37,577 bases of DNA from Flavobacterium sp. GTDB taxonomy: Bacteria > Bacteroidota > Bacteroidia > Flavobacteriales > Flavobacteriaceae. Under the pieces are notes generated by a model. The model saw nothing but the letters and a program-made list of their open reading frames with translations, was not told the DNA's origin and did no database searches. The position numbers and the translations under genes are program-made. The stretch lies in assembly GCF_030146175.1 (NCBI RefSeq), contig NZ_JASLCE010000032.1, forward strand, positions 1 through 37,577, given 5' to 3'. This document shows, piece after piece, positions 7,885 to 15,435 of this stretch (positions within the stretch are counted from its first letter, which is position 1; each line of letters begins with the position of its first letter).

Positions 7885-8934
7885 ATGCAAACGGAAAAGA
7901 AAGATATTAGAGCGTTAAGTAAAGAGCAGTTACGCGATTTTTTTGTAGCTCAGGGCGACAAAGCATTTCGCGGGAACCAGGTATACGAATGGCTATGGAA
8001 TAAAGGCGCGCATAAATTTGACGATATGACCAATGTCGCCAAAGCAACGCGGCAGATGTTGGAGGATAATTTTGTGATCAACCATATTAAGGTCGATCAG
8101 ATGCAACGTAGTGAAGACGGTACGGTAAAAAATGCGGTTCGTTTACACGACGGATTGATAGTGGAAAGTGTTTTGATTCCGACGGAAACGCGAACAACAG
8201 CCTGCGTATCCAGTCAGGTAGGATGTAGTCTGGATTGTAACTTCTGTGCTACGGCGCGTTTAAAACGAATGCGAAACCTGAATCCGGATGAAATTTACGA
8301 TCAGGTCGTGGCAATTGACAACGAAAGTAAACTTTATTTTGACCGTCCGTTATCGAATATTGTATTTATGGGGATGGGCGAACCGTTGATGAATTACAAT
8401 AACGTAATGAAAGCAATTGATATGATCACTTCTCCTGAAGGTTTGGGAATGTCGCCAAAACGTATTACCGTTTCGACGTCCGGGATTCCGAAGATGATCA
8501 AAAAATTAGCGGATGACGAAGTAAAATTCAAACTGGCTGTTTCATTACACTCGGCTATCGATGAAACCCGTTCGCAGATCATGCCTTTTTCTGAAAATTT
8601 CCCGTTAAAAGATTTACGCGAAAGTCTGGAATATTGGTATTCCAAAACCAAAAGCCGCGTAACCTACGAATATGTGGTGTGGAAAGGAATCAACGATGAT
8701 AAAAAATCGATCGATGCATTGGTTAAATTTTGTAAATACGTACCGTGTAAAGTAAACCTGATTGAATACAACCCAATCGACGATGGTGAATTTCAACAGG
8801 CTCCGGCAGCGGCAATCGACGCTTATATTAGTGCGTTGGAACGAAACGATATTGTAGCAAAAGTGCGACGAAGTCGTGGAAAAGATATCGATGCGGCTTG
8901 CGGTCAGTTGGCCAACAAAGAAGCAGAAGCATAA
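7885..8934 (+). CDS. rlmN: Dual-specificity 23S rRNA/tRNA adenine C2-methyltransferase RlmN
   Basis: A 349-aa radical-SAM enzyme that methylates C2 of A2503 in 23S rRNA and A37 of some tRNAs. The cluster motif CxxxCxxC is C114/C118/C121 in QVGCSLDCNFCATA. The two methyl-relay cysteines of the RlmN mechanism are also present, C107 (TACVSSQ) and C339 (ACGQL). An N-terminal helical domain (about 1-85) binds RNA. The end RSRGKDIDAACGQL is diagnostic and separates it from Cfr-like proteins. It is monocistronic, with its own promoter and terminator. Confidence 0.96.
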   Translation: MQTEKKDIRALSKEQLRDFFVAQGDKAFRGNQVYEWLWNKGAHKFDDMTNVAKATRQMLEDNFVINHIKVDQMQRSEDGTVKNAVRLHDGLIVESVLIPTETRTTACVSSQVGCSLDCNFCATARLKRMRNLNPDEIYDQVVAIDNESKLYFDRPLSNIVFMGMGEPLMNYNNVMKAIDMITSPEGLGMSPKRITVSTSGIPKMIKKLADDEVKFKLAVSLHSAIDETRSQIMPFSENFPLKDLRESLEYWYSKTKSRVTYEYVVWKGINDDKKSIDALVKFCKYVPCKVNLIEYNPIDDGEFQQAPAAAIDAYISALERNDIVAKVRRSRGKDIDAACGQLANKEAEA

Positions 8935-8959
8935 AAAAAGCCCCTTTAAGGGGCTTTTT
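8935..8959 (+). terminator. rlmN terminator
   Basis: A-rich left arm plus GCCCC pairs with GGGGC plus TTTTT (8940-8944 with 8950-8954, extended outward to 8935 and 8959). It starts immediately after the stop codon. Confidence 0.88.
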
Positions 8960-9185
8960 CAATGGTAATAACCATGTAATCTAAAGTGATAATCGAAGTT
9001 TCTTTTCCGGGATAAAGCTATTACGCTTTATACATTGATCAACATAAAATCATTTTCGACAGCCTTACTGATCAGGTTGTTTTTCCTGTAAAATAGAATG
9101 AATGATTTGTTGGTAATTATATATTAACGTAAAAAAATAAAGTTTAGTATAAAAATTATCATTTTTTACTTTCCGACCAAATTGG
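8960..9185. other. Intergenic region without a recognisable gene
   Basis: AT-rich spacer between rlmN and the prenyl synthase gene. It has a minor 7-bp inverted repeat, ATAAAGC (9012-9018) and GCTTTAT (9025-9031), and otherwise nothing I can assign. Confidence 0.5.
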
Positions 9186-9193
9186 TATATTTG
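9186..9193 (+). promoter_or_regulatory. -7 box for the polyprenyl synthase gene
   Basis: TATATTTG fits TAnnTTTG exactly and ends 6 nt before the ATG at 9200. It argues against a longer reading from 9182, because such a start would lie upstream of the transcript. Confidence 0.55.
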
Positions 9194-9199
9194 AAACCG

Positions 9200-10180
9200 A
9201 TGAAAATTGTAGAGCAAATAAAACAACCGATTGGTACAGAAATGGAACTTTTTGAAAAGAAGTTTCATGAATCGATGTCCTCAAAGGTTGCCTTGCTCAA
9301 CAGAATTACCTATTATATTGTAAACCGAAAAGGGAAACAAATGCGACCGATGTTTGTTTTCTTAACGGCAAAAATGGTTTCCGGCGGAACCGTTAACGAA
9401 CGTACCTATCGCGGTGCGTCGGTTATCGAATTAATCCATACCGCCACTTTGGTTCATGACGATGTCGTTGATGATAGTAACCGTCGCCGCGGCTTTTTCT
9501 CGATTAATGCCTTATGGAAAAACAAAATTGCCGTTTTGGTGGGCGATTACCTGTTGTCCAAAGGATTGCTGCTTTCGATCGACAACAATGATTTCGATTT
9601 GTTAAAGATCATATCCGTTGCTGTTCGTGAAATGAGTGAAGGCGAATTGCTTCAGATCGAAAAAGCAAGACGACTGGATATTACGGAAGATGTTTATTAT
9701 GAAATCATCCGACAAAAAACGGCTACGCTGATTGCGGCTTGTTGCGCCTTGGGAGCCTGTGCGGTAAAACCCGAAGATACTGAAGTGGTAGAACGCATGC
9801 GGAAATTCGGGGAATTGATCGGAATGGCATTCCAGATCAAAGACGATCTTTTCGATTATACCGATGATGCCATCGGGAAACCAACGGGAATCGACATCAA
9901 AGAACAAAAAATGACACTTCCGTTGATTTATGCACTTAACAATTGTACGACCAAAGAAAAAAACTGGTGCATTAATTCCATCAAAAACCATAATAAAGAC
10001 AAGAAACGCGTTCGCGAAGTCATTGCTTTTGTAAAAGAACGGAACGGACTAATCTACGCCGAGCAAAAAATGGTGCAATTCCAACAGGAAGCACTTTCAT
10101 TACTGCAGAATTTCCCGGATTCACCTTATAAAAACGCACTAACGTTAATGGTGAACTACGTGATCGAAAGAAAAAAATAA
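9200..10180 (+). CDS. Long-chain (E)-polyprenyl diphosphate synthase
   Basis: A 326-aa trans-prenyltransferase that adds isopentenyl units to an allylic diphosphate, most likely making the menaquinone side chain. The first Asp-rich motif is DDVVD at 87-91, after LIHTATLVH. The second is DDLFD at 215-219, after FQIK. RP at 49-50 and the downstream RRR (95-97) fit diphosphate binding. Small residues before the first motif suggest a long product, as in octaprenyl/heptaprenyl synthases, but the chain length cannot be fixed. The start at 9200 is set by the promoter box directly upstream. Confidence 0.9.
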   Translation: MKIVEQIKQPIGTEMELFEKKFHESMSSKVALLNRITYYIVNRKGKQMRPMFVFLTAKMVSGGTVNERTYRGASVIELIHTATLVHDDVVDDSNRRRGFFSINALWKNKIAVLVGDYLLSKGLLLSIDNNDFDLLKIISVAVREMSEGELLQIEKARRLDITEDVYYEIIRQKTATLIAACCALGACAVKPEDTEVVERMRKFGELIGMAFQIKDDLFDYTDDAIGKPTGIDIKEQKMTLPLIYALNNCTTKEKNWCINSIKNHNKDKKRVREVIAFVKERNGLIYAEQKMVQFQQEALSLLQNFPDSPYKNALTLMVNYVIERKK

Positions 10181-10199
10181 TTTTTTTTTAAAATAATAG

Positions 10200-10229
10200 C
10201 ACTGTAAAATCTTGTTTTTCAGTGTTTTT
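10200..10229 (+). terminator. Probable terminator after the prenyl synthase gene
   Basis: CACTG (10200-10204) pairs with CAGTG (10220-10224). The stem extends inward through AAAA/TTTT past one T-T mismatch, and a T-run (10225-10229) follows. Confidence 0.6.
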
Positions 10230-10247
10230 CAAAAATTTTAAACTTTT

Positions 10248-10264
10248 TTGTATATCCCATACAA
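10248..10264. repeat. 17-bp palindrome upstream of the sigma factor gene
   Basis: TTGTAT (10248-10253) and ATACAA (10259-10264) are perfect arms around ATCCC. It lies 52 nt upstream of the sigma gene, where an operator or promoter element would be expected. Function is not established. Confidence 0.45.
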
Positions 10265-10315
10265 CCATTTACAGAGCAAGCCCGTCTATAGTAATAGAAA
10301 CATCTGATAATTATT

Positions 10316-10876
10316 TTGAGAGTAATCAACCTACATCAGGAAGAAAAGGAACTAATCGCGTTGGCAGTCGACAACAATCGACATGCACAGCATAAGATAT
10401 ATTCGCTTTTTGCTCCGAAGATGCTAAGTGTTTGCCGACAGTATTTAAAAGATGTTCATCTGGCGGAAGATGTGATGATCACCGCTTTTATGAAAGTGTT
10501 TACCAATTTAAAAACATTCGAACATAAAGGCAGTTTTGAAGGATGGATCCGACGGATTATGGTTAACGAATGTATCTCACACATCCGGGTACAAAAACCG
10601 GTAAAATTTACCGAAGACGAAAGTTATTTTGAAGAGCGGTTCAACGATATCGAAAGCCAATTGTCGGTAGACGATATCCAGTTTCTGATCGATAAATTAC
10701 CCGACGGTTATCGTATGGTTTTTAATCTTTATGCGATTGAAGGGTATAAGCATCAGGAAATCGGAAAAATGTTGGGAATTAGCGAAGGAACATCAAAATC
10801 ACAACTTTCGCACGCCCGGAAAATGTTGCAGGAACAAATTAACAAACTAAAAAATTATCAAAATGGAACCGAATAA
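10316..10876 (+). CDS. ECF-type RNA polymerase sigma factor
   Basis: A 186-aa sigma-70-family protein with only regions 2 and 4. Region 2 covers about residues 20-95 (core binding around DVMITAFMKVFTNL and the GSFEGWIRRIMVNECISHIR helix). Region 4 covers about 120-175, with the HTH around GYKHQEIGKMLGISEGTSKSQLSHARKM split by a turn. Translation must use TTG at 10316; the next ATG would cut into region 2. It overlaps the following anti-sigma-like gene by 14 nt. No typical TAnnTTTG box is found upstream, which fits transcription by an alternative sigma, perhaps itself. Confidence 0.9.
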   Translation: MRVINLHQEEKELIALAVDNNRHAQHKIYSLFAPKMLSVCRQYLKDVHLAEDVMITAFMKVFTNLKTFEHKGSFEGWIRRIMVNECISHIRVQKPVKFTEDESYFEERFNDIESQLSVDDIQFLIDKLPDGYRMVFNLYAIEGYKHQEIGKMLGISEGTSKSQLSHARKMLQEQINKLKNYQNGTE

Positions 10877-11558
10877 ATTAGAAGAGGATTTCAGAGATAA
10901 GTTGAATTCAAGAAAGATTCAACCCTCCGAAATGGCATGGGACAGATTGAATGCGATGCTTTCGGTTTCCGAAAAGAAAAAGCCGAAACGTAGCTACAAA
11001 TGGTTGTCTATGGCGGCGGTTTTTGTCGGAATGTTGTTCGTGGGAACCTTATTAATGGAACAACAAAAAGAAGACCTAAAAATAAAAGAAACAATAAAAA
11101 CGGTTGCCAAACAGAAACAGGATTCAATAACGTCGGAAATCAATACAACACCTTTGGCAATAGAAGAAGTTGTTTCGGAATCCGTTAAAAATGAAAAGAG
11201 CAACATTGCAGCTGTTGTAAAAACAAATGTTAAGTCAATAGTGAAAGCACAATCCGGTACCGCTATCGGGCAACAAACAACAACCACTCCGGAAACACAA
11301 ATTGTTGAAGTAACACCGCCAAAAGAAATCAAAAAGACAACCACCACGGTGGATGTGGAAAGCTTGCTGGCATCGGTAGATAAAAATGCTCCAACAAAAA
11401 GTACGATTAAAAAAGGGAATGTAAAAGTCGACGCCAATTCCCTGTTAAGTACTGTTGAAGGAGAAATCACTACCGACTATCGCGAAGGTGTATTTCAGAC
11501 GATCAATCGGAATTTTAAAACCGTAAAATCGGCTGTAGCGAATCGCAATACCGAATAA
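10863..11558 (+). CDS. Membrane-anchored anti-sigma-like protein
   Basis: A 231-aa protein with a charged N-terminal cytoplasmic part (residues 1-43, DFRDKLNSRKIQPSEMAWDRL), one membrane helix (about 46-62), and a long low-complexity Thr/Lys/Val-rich tail reaching into the periplasm. Overlap with the sigma gene, topology and size all suggest it holds the sigma factor at the membrane. It lacks the HxxxCxxC zinc motif of classical ZAS anti-sigma factors, so the assignment rests on position and topology. The tail is predicted to be disordered and could sense envelope state or the beta-barrel protein encoded next. Confidence 0.6.
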   Translation: MEPNKLEEDFRDKLNSRKIQPSEMAWDRLNAMLSVSEKKKPKRSYKWLSMAAVFVGMLFVGTLLMEQQKEDLKIKETIKTVAKQKQDSITSEINTTPLAIEEVVSESVKNEKSNIAAVVKTNVKSIVKAQSGTAIGQQTTTTPETQIVEVTPPKEIKKTTTTVDVESLLASVDKNAPTKSTIKKGNVKVDANSLLSTVEGEITTDYREGVFQTINRNFKTVKSAVANRNTE

Positions 11559-11594
11559 ATCAATCAATAAATCGAATAGTTAAAATTTAGAATT

Positions 11595-12638
11595 ATGCAG
11601 AAAATTATTTTTTATGTAGTGGCTTTCGTATGCCTGGTGGTGACGAAAATCCACGCTCAGGAAAACTTTGAAAACCGTGCAAAAGTAATTGCCGCCAATA
11701 TCGAAAGAATCACCAAAGAGGAAAAAGCCATCCTAAAAAACAAGGTAGACAGTATTAATGCGCGTTGGGAGCAAAATCAGATTACCCGTGAAGAAGCCGA
11801 TACGCAAAAATTAGAAGCCGCCAATTACCACGCCAAGCGAATCGAAGAACGTGTAGCGGTAGAGGAAGCCAACTTAAACCTGTTGGTTAAAGAACAGGTA
11901 GATGGTAAAATCAAAGAGCGTGATACAACGAAAACAGATGAAGAAGGTTATTTCGTATTAAAGTATAAAAAAGGTAAAAATAAATTTAAGTCCGGCGAAA
12001 AAAGAACCACAACACAGTTGGTTGTTGCAGGAGGTGTTAACAATGTTATGACCGATGGTGCTTTGGCAAATTCAAAATTCAGATATTGGGGATCCCATTT
12101 TTATGAAGTCGGATTAACGTTGAATACGCGATTGGCAAAAAACGATAACCTGTTACATTTAAAATATGGTTTTTCGGCGGTGTACAACAATCTTAGACCT
12201 TCGGATAATCAGTATTTTGTAAAAAACTATGATCAAACTGATCTTGCGCCTTCATCGGTATGGTTAAAAGAATCCAGATTGCGCAACGTGCAACTAATCT
12301 TCCCGGTGCATTTGGAATTTGATTTTACACCGGTTAAGACCAATGATAAAGGCGAAAAAGTTTTTAGAACACATCAGAATTTTCGTGCCGGAATTGGAGG
12401 ATACATCGGTGCGAATCTGAATACCAAACAGTTTTTGGAATACGAACGCGATGGTTATGATATTGAAGAAACCCAAAATAGTGGTTTTAATACCAACGGT
12501 TTTATATACGGTTTGAGTACTTATGTAGGGTATCGTTCGATGTCTTTATATCTAAAATACGATCTGAATCCGTTATTTAAAGATAATGCTACAAAGCAAA
12601 ACAACATTTCATTGGGATTGCGTTTTGACTTCAATTAA
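11595..12638 (+). CDS. Outer-membrane beta-barrel protein with N-terminal coiled coil
   Basis: A 347-aa protein with a signal peptide (residues 1-21, ending IHAQ). Residues 25-110 are highly charged and helical, with heptad character (RITKEEKAILKNKVDSI and following), and probably form a periplasmic coiled coil. From about 140 onward, alternating aromatic strands end in SLGLRFDFN, as in an outer-membrane beta barrel. It is 36 nt after the anti-sigma-like gene and is probably in the same operon. It may be the sigma factor's main target or its signal source. No specific family name is assured. Confidence 0.68.
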   Translation: MQKIIFYVVAFVCLVVTKIHAQENFENRAKVIAANIERITKEEKAILKNKVDSINARWEQNQITREEADTQKLEAANYHAKRIEERVAVEEANLNLLVKEQVDGKIKERDTTKTDEEGYFVLKYKKGKNKFKSGEKRTTTQLVVAGGVNNVMTDGALANSKFRYWGSHFYEVGLTLNTRLAKNDNLLHLKYGFSAVYNNLRPSDNQYFVKNYDQTDLAPSSVWLKESRLRNVQLIFPVHLEFDFTPVKTNDKGEKVFRTHQNFRAGIGGYIGANLNTKQFLEYERDGYDIEETQNSGFNTNGFIYGLSTYVGYRSMSLYLKYDLNPLFKDNATKQNNISLGLRFDFN

Positions 12639-12667
12639 AGTTTAGGTTAGTTATACTTTTTTTATCA

Positions 12668-12697
12668 GGTGCTCATAATGGGCACCTTTTGTTTTTT
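12668..12697 (+). terminator. Terminator after the beta-barrel gene
   Basis: GGTGC (12668-12672) pairs with GCACC (12682-12686), with two more inner pairs, then TTTTGTTTTTT. It closes the sigma operon just before the dnaG promoter. Confidence 0.8.
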
Positions 12698-12700
12698 AGT

Positions 12701-12718
12701 CTATACATATTTGTATAG
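12701..12718. promoter_or_regulatory. Palindrome over the dnaG -33 element (possible operator)
   Basis: CTATACA (12701-12707) and TGTATAG (12712-12718) are perfect 7-bp arms around TATT. The -33 TTTG lies inside it, so a protein bound here would compete with RNA polymerase. Operator function is inference. Confidence 0.4.
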
Positions 12719-12742
12719 AATAACTCCCGTATCGTATCTTTG
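12710..12742 (+). promoter_or_regulatory. dnaG promoter (complete -33/-7)
   Basis: TTTG at 12710-12713, a 21-nt spacer and TATCTTTG at 12735-12742 make one of the best Bacteroidetes-type promoters in the window. The -7 box ends 7 nt before the ATG at 12750, giving a very short leader or none. Confidence 0.75.
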
Positions 12743-12749
12743 TCGGACT

Positions 12750-14732
12750 ATGATTGCACAGAATACTATAGATACCGTTTTCGAAACAGCCCGGGTTGAG
12801 GAAGTAATTGGCGATTTTGTCCAGTTAAAACGAGCGGGAAGCAACCTAAAAGGGTTGAGTCCGTTTGTGGACGAAAAATCACCGTCTTTTATGGTCTCGC
12901 CGGTAAAGCAGATCTGGAAAGATTTTAGTTCCGGAAAAGGCGGAAATGTAGTGACGTTTCTAATGGAGCACGAACATTTTTCCTATCCGGAAGCGATTCG
13001 TTACCTCGCGAGAAAATACAATATCGAGATCGAAGAAACGGAGCAATCCAATGAAGAGAAGGAAGAAGCCAATGAAAAAGAAAGTATGTATCTGGTTTCC
13101 GAATTTGCACAGCAATATTTTCACAATATCCTGACGCTTTCCGAAGAAGGAAAAGCCATAGGTTATTCGTATTTTAAAGAAAGAGGATTTACCGCCGAAA
13201 CAATCAAAAAATTTGGATTGGGATATTCGCCCGAAACCTGGGATGCGTTCACAAAAGAAGCGCTCGGTAAGGGATATCGTCTGGAATATCTGGACAAAAC
13301 CGGACTTACCATTGTAAAAGAAGACAAGCAATTCGACCGTTTTAAGGGAAGGGTAATGTTTCCGATACAAAGTATGTCTGGGCGCGTATTGGGGTTTGGC
13401 GGTCGTATATTGACCAACGATAAAAAAGCGGCCAAATACCTCAACTCACCCGAAAGTGATATCTATCATAAGAGTAAAGTACTATACGGAATCTTCCATG
13501 CCAAACAGGCTATCGCCAAACAGGATAATTGTTATCTGGTGGAAGGGTATACCGATGTGATTCAGTTTAATCAGGCCGGAATCGAAAACGTAGTCGCTTC
13601 GTCCGGTACGGCTTTAACACCCGATCAGATTCGACTGGTAAACCGTCTGACCAAAAATATCACAGTCCTTTTTGATGGTGATGCGGCAGGTTTGCGTGCG
13701 TCTGTTCGCGGGGTGGATCTTATTCTGGAAGCCGGAATGAACGTAAAAGTATGTTCGTTTCCCGATGGAGAAGACCCGGATAGTTTTGCTAAAAAAACGC
13801 CATATGACGAATTGGTACGTTATCTGGACGAAAACGCCAAGGATTTTATTCAGTTTAAAGCCTCGCTTTTAATGCGGGAAGCCAATAACGATCCGATTAA
13901 AAAAGCCGAGCTGATTCGCGACATGGTCACGAGTATTTCCAAGATTCCGGATCGTATCAAACGCGAAGTATATATACAGGAATGTTCCCGAATTATGGAC
14001 ATTTCCGAACAGGTTTTGGTGGATACGCTGGCGCAAATGGTGCAAAAAGATGTAGCCGATGCCGGAAAAAAACTAAAACAAGAGCAAAAGGAAAAAGTTT
14101 TCGAAGTGGTTAAAAACCAGGAGAGCTTACAGGCGTCAAAAATAGATGTACTGTACGAACTGGAACGCAAACTGATCGAAATTCTGTTGCTATATGGAAA
14201 TGCTGTAGAAGAATTTGAAGACGTTATTCTAAAAGCGAATGAAGAAGGTGAGATGACGGAAGTGAGTGAAATGAACAATTATAAAGTGTACCACCGAATT
14301 TACCTGAGTTTACAGGAAGATGAGGTTGAATTGGGTAACGAATCGTTCCGGGCGATTTATAATCACCTGATCAATTATTACCATCAGAATGAAACCTTTG
14401 AAATAGAGCAATATTTAATGCGACTGGAGCCCGAACTGGCACGTGAAGTGACAAATATCTTAATGGAAGATGAGCGCGAGGCATTGCATAACTGGGAAGT
14501 ACAACAGATTATTGTAAAACAGAAAAACCAAACGATAAGTCAATACGTTTCAGAAACCATACTGACTTTACGTTGGTTTTTAGTAGACAGGATTATTAAC
14601 GACCTTAAAAACTCCCTTAGTATGGAAGTTACGGCAGATAATTCGGAAATCCTGATGATGGCAGTAGACTACCAAAAATTGATCAATACTTTTTCAAAAA
14701 AACTGGGACGCGTAATGTCGCGTTACAGCTAG
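12750..14732 (+). CDS. dnaG: DNA primase DnaG with degenerate zinc-binding domain
   Basis: A 660-aa primase that makes RNA primers at the replication fork. I start at the ATG at 12750, because the promoter lies between it and the in-frame ATG at 12669. Domains in order: N-terminal zinc-ribbon-like domain (about 1-100), catalytic core with the TOPRIM motif (EGYTDVIQF, then FDGDAAG), and a C-terminal helicase-interaction region. The four zinc ligands of E. coli DnaG (C40, H43, C61, C64) correspond by exact spacing to Ser37, Val40, Asp58 and Ser61, so zinc cannot be bound in the usual way. The surrounding fold residues (KGLSPF, SGKGGN) are kept. Its stop overlaps that of the convergent regulator. 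Confidence 0.95.
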   Translation: MIAQNTIDTVFETARVEEVIGDFVQLKRAGSNLKGLSPFVDEKSPSFMVSPVKQIWKDFSSGKGGNVVTFLMEHEHFSYPEAIRYLARKYNIEIEETEQSNEEKEEANEKESMYLVSEFAQQYFHNILTLSEEGKAIGYSYFKERGFTAETIKKFGLGYSPETWDAFTKEALGKGYRLEYLDKTGLTIVKEDKQFDRFKGRVMFPIQSMSGRVLGFGGRILTNDKKAAKYLNSPESDIYHKSKVLYGIFHAKQAIAKQDNCYLVEGYTDVIQFNQAGIENVVASSGTALTPDQIRLVNRLTKNITVLFDGDAAGLRASVRGVDLILEAGMNVKVCSFPDGEDPDSFAKKTPYDELVRYLDENAKDFIQFKASLLMREANNDPIKKAELIRDMVTSISKIPDRIKREVYIQECSRIMDISEQVLVDTLAQMVQKDVADAGKKLKQEQKEKVFEVVKNQESLQASKIDVLYELERKLIEILLLYGNAVEEFEDVILKANEEGEMTEVSEMNNYKVYHRIYLSLQEDEVELGNESFRAIYNHLINYYHQNETFEIEQYLMRLEPELAREVTNILMEDEREALHNWEVQQIIVKQKNQTISQYVSETILTLRWFLVDRIINDLKNSLSMEVTADNSEILMMAVDYQKLINTFSKKLGRVMSRYS

Positions 14733-15358
14733 ACGATTTCTAATGTTTTGGCCTTATTGACCAAGTCTACCAGATTCGTTACATGTAATTTGGTTAGTAA
14801 ACGAAGCTTGTAGGTACTAATTGTTTTCTCGTTTAAATTCAACAGTTTGGCAATCTCCTTGTTTTTCTTTCCATCGCTTAAATAGCGTAATACTTCGATT
14901 TCCCGGGATGATAATTTGCGGTAAAGTCTGTCGGTTTTACGTCCTTTGTTTAGAAGTGCAAGGTTTTTACGAACGGCCTCACTAAAGATAATGTTCCCGA
15001 CAAAGACGCTTTTTATGGCAAACTCTAATTCTTCCAGTTTCGAGTTTTTATGCATATAGGCCGAAACACCGGCTTTTAATGCATTGGGTGCGTAAATTTG
15101 TTCAGCTAAATTTGTAAAAATAACAATCTTAGTGTTCGGGTACTCTTTGGTTAAGGTTTTAACGGTGCTAATGCTCGTTAAACCGTCCAATTCCAAATCT
15201 AAAACAACGACATCTACGTTCTTTTTCCGTAGTAATTCCTCTAGGCCATATAAATTACTAACAACTCCGACAAAATTGATCTCCGAATTATCCTTGAAAA
15301 AGGACTTCACCCCATACTGAACGACGGGATGATTATCTGCTAAACAAACTTTTATCAT
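14729..15358 (-). CDS. Orphan LuxR/NarL-family response regulator
   Basis: A 209-aa two-domain regulator. The receiver (1-120) has the acidic pocket (residues 8-9), phosphoacceptor Asp54 (VVLDLEL) and a conserved Lys (MHKNSK). The C-terminal LuxR-type HTH (about 148-205) contains SSREIEVLRYLSDGKKNKEIA and LNLNEKTISTYKLRLL. A start two codons earlier would be TTG, so the ATG at 15358 is preferred. No histidine kinase is nearby, so its partner is encoded elsewhere. It lies 77 nt downstream of nadE on the same strand. Its 3' end overlaps dnaG by 4 nt. Confidence 0.9.
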   Translation of the reverse strand: MIKVCLADNHPVVQYGVKSFFKDNSEINFVGVVSNLYGLEELLRKKNVDVVVLDLELDGLTSISTVKTLTKEYPNTKIVIFTNLAEQIYAPNALKAGVSAYMHKNSKLEELEFAIKSVFVGNIIFSEAVRKNLALLNKGRKTDRLYRKLSSREIEVLRYLSDGKKNKEIAKLLNLNEKTISTYKLRLLTKLHVTNLVDLVNKAKTLEIV

Positions 15359-15435
15359 CTTCAATAGGTTTTAATAGTAATTATCTGTAAAGTTACTAAA
15401 AAAAATATAAACGATTGATAATCAGTGAAAGAAAA

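Noticed and set aside
10994..11470. 158-codon minus-strand frame opposite the anti-sigma-like gene
   Set aside because: Its Val/Thr/Ser-rich composition mirrors the low-complexity plus-strand tail; no start signal or family.
12669..12749. Longer DnaG reading from 12669
   Set aside because: The extension reads through the terminator, palindrome and promoter; DnaG proteins start at the IAQNTID-type sequence after 12750.
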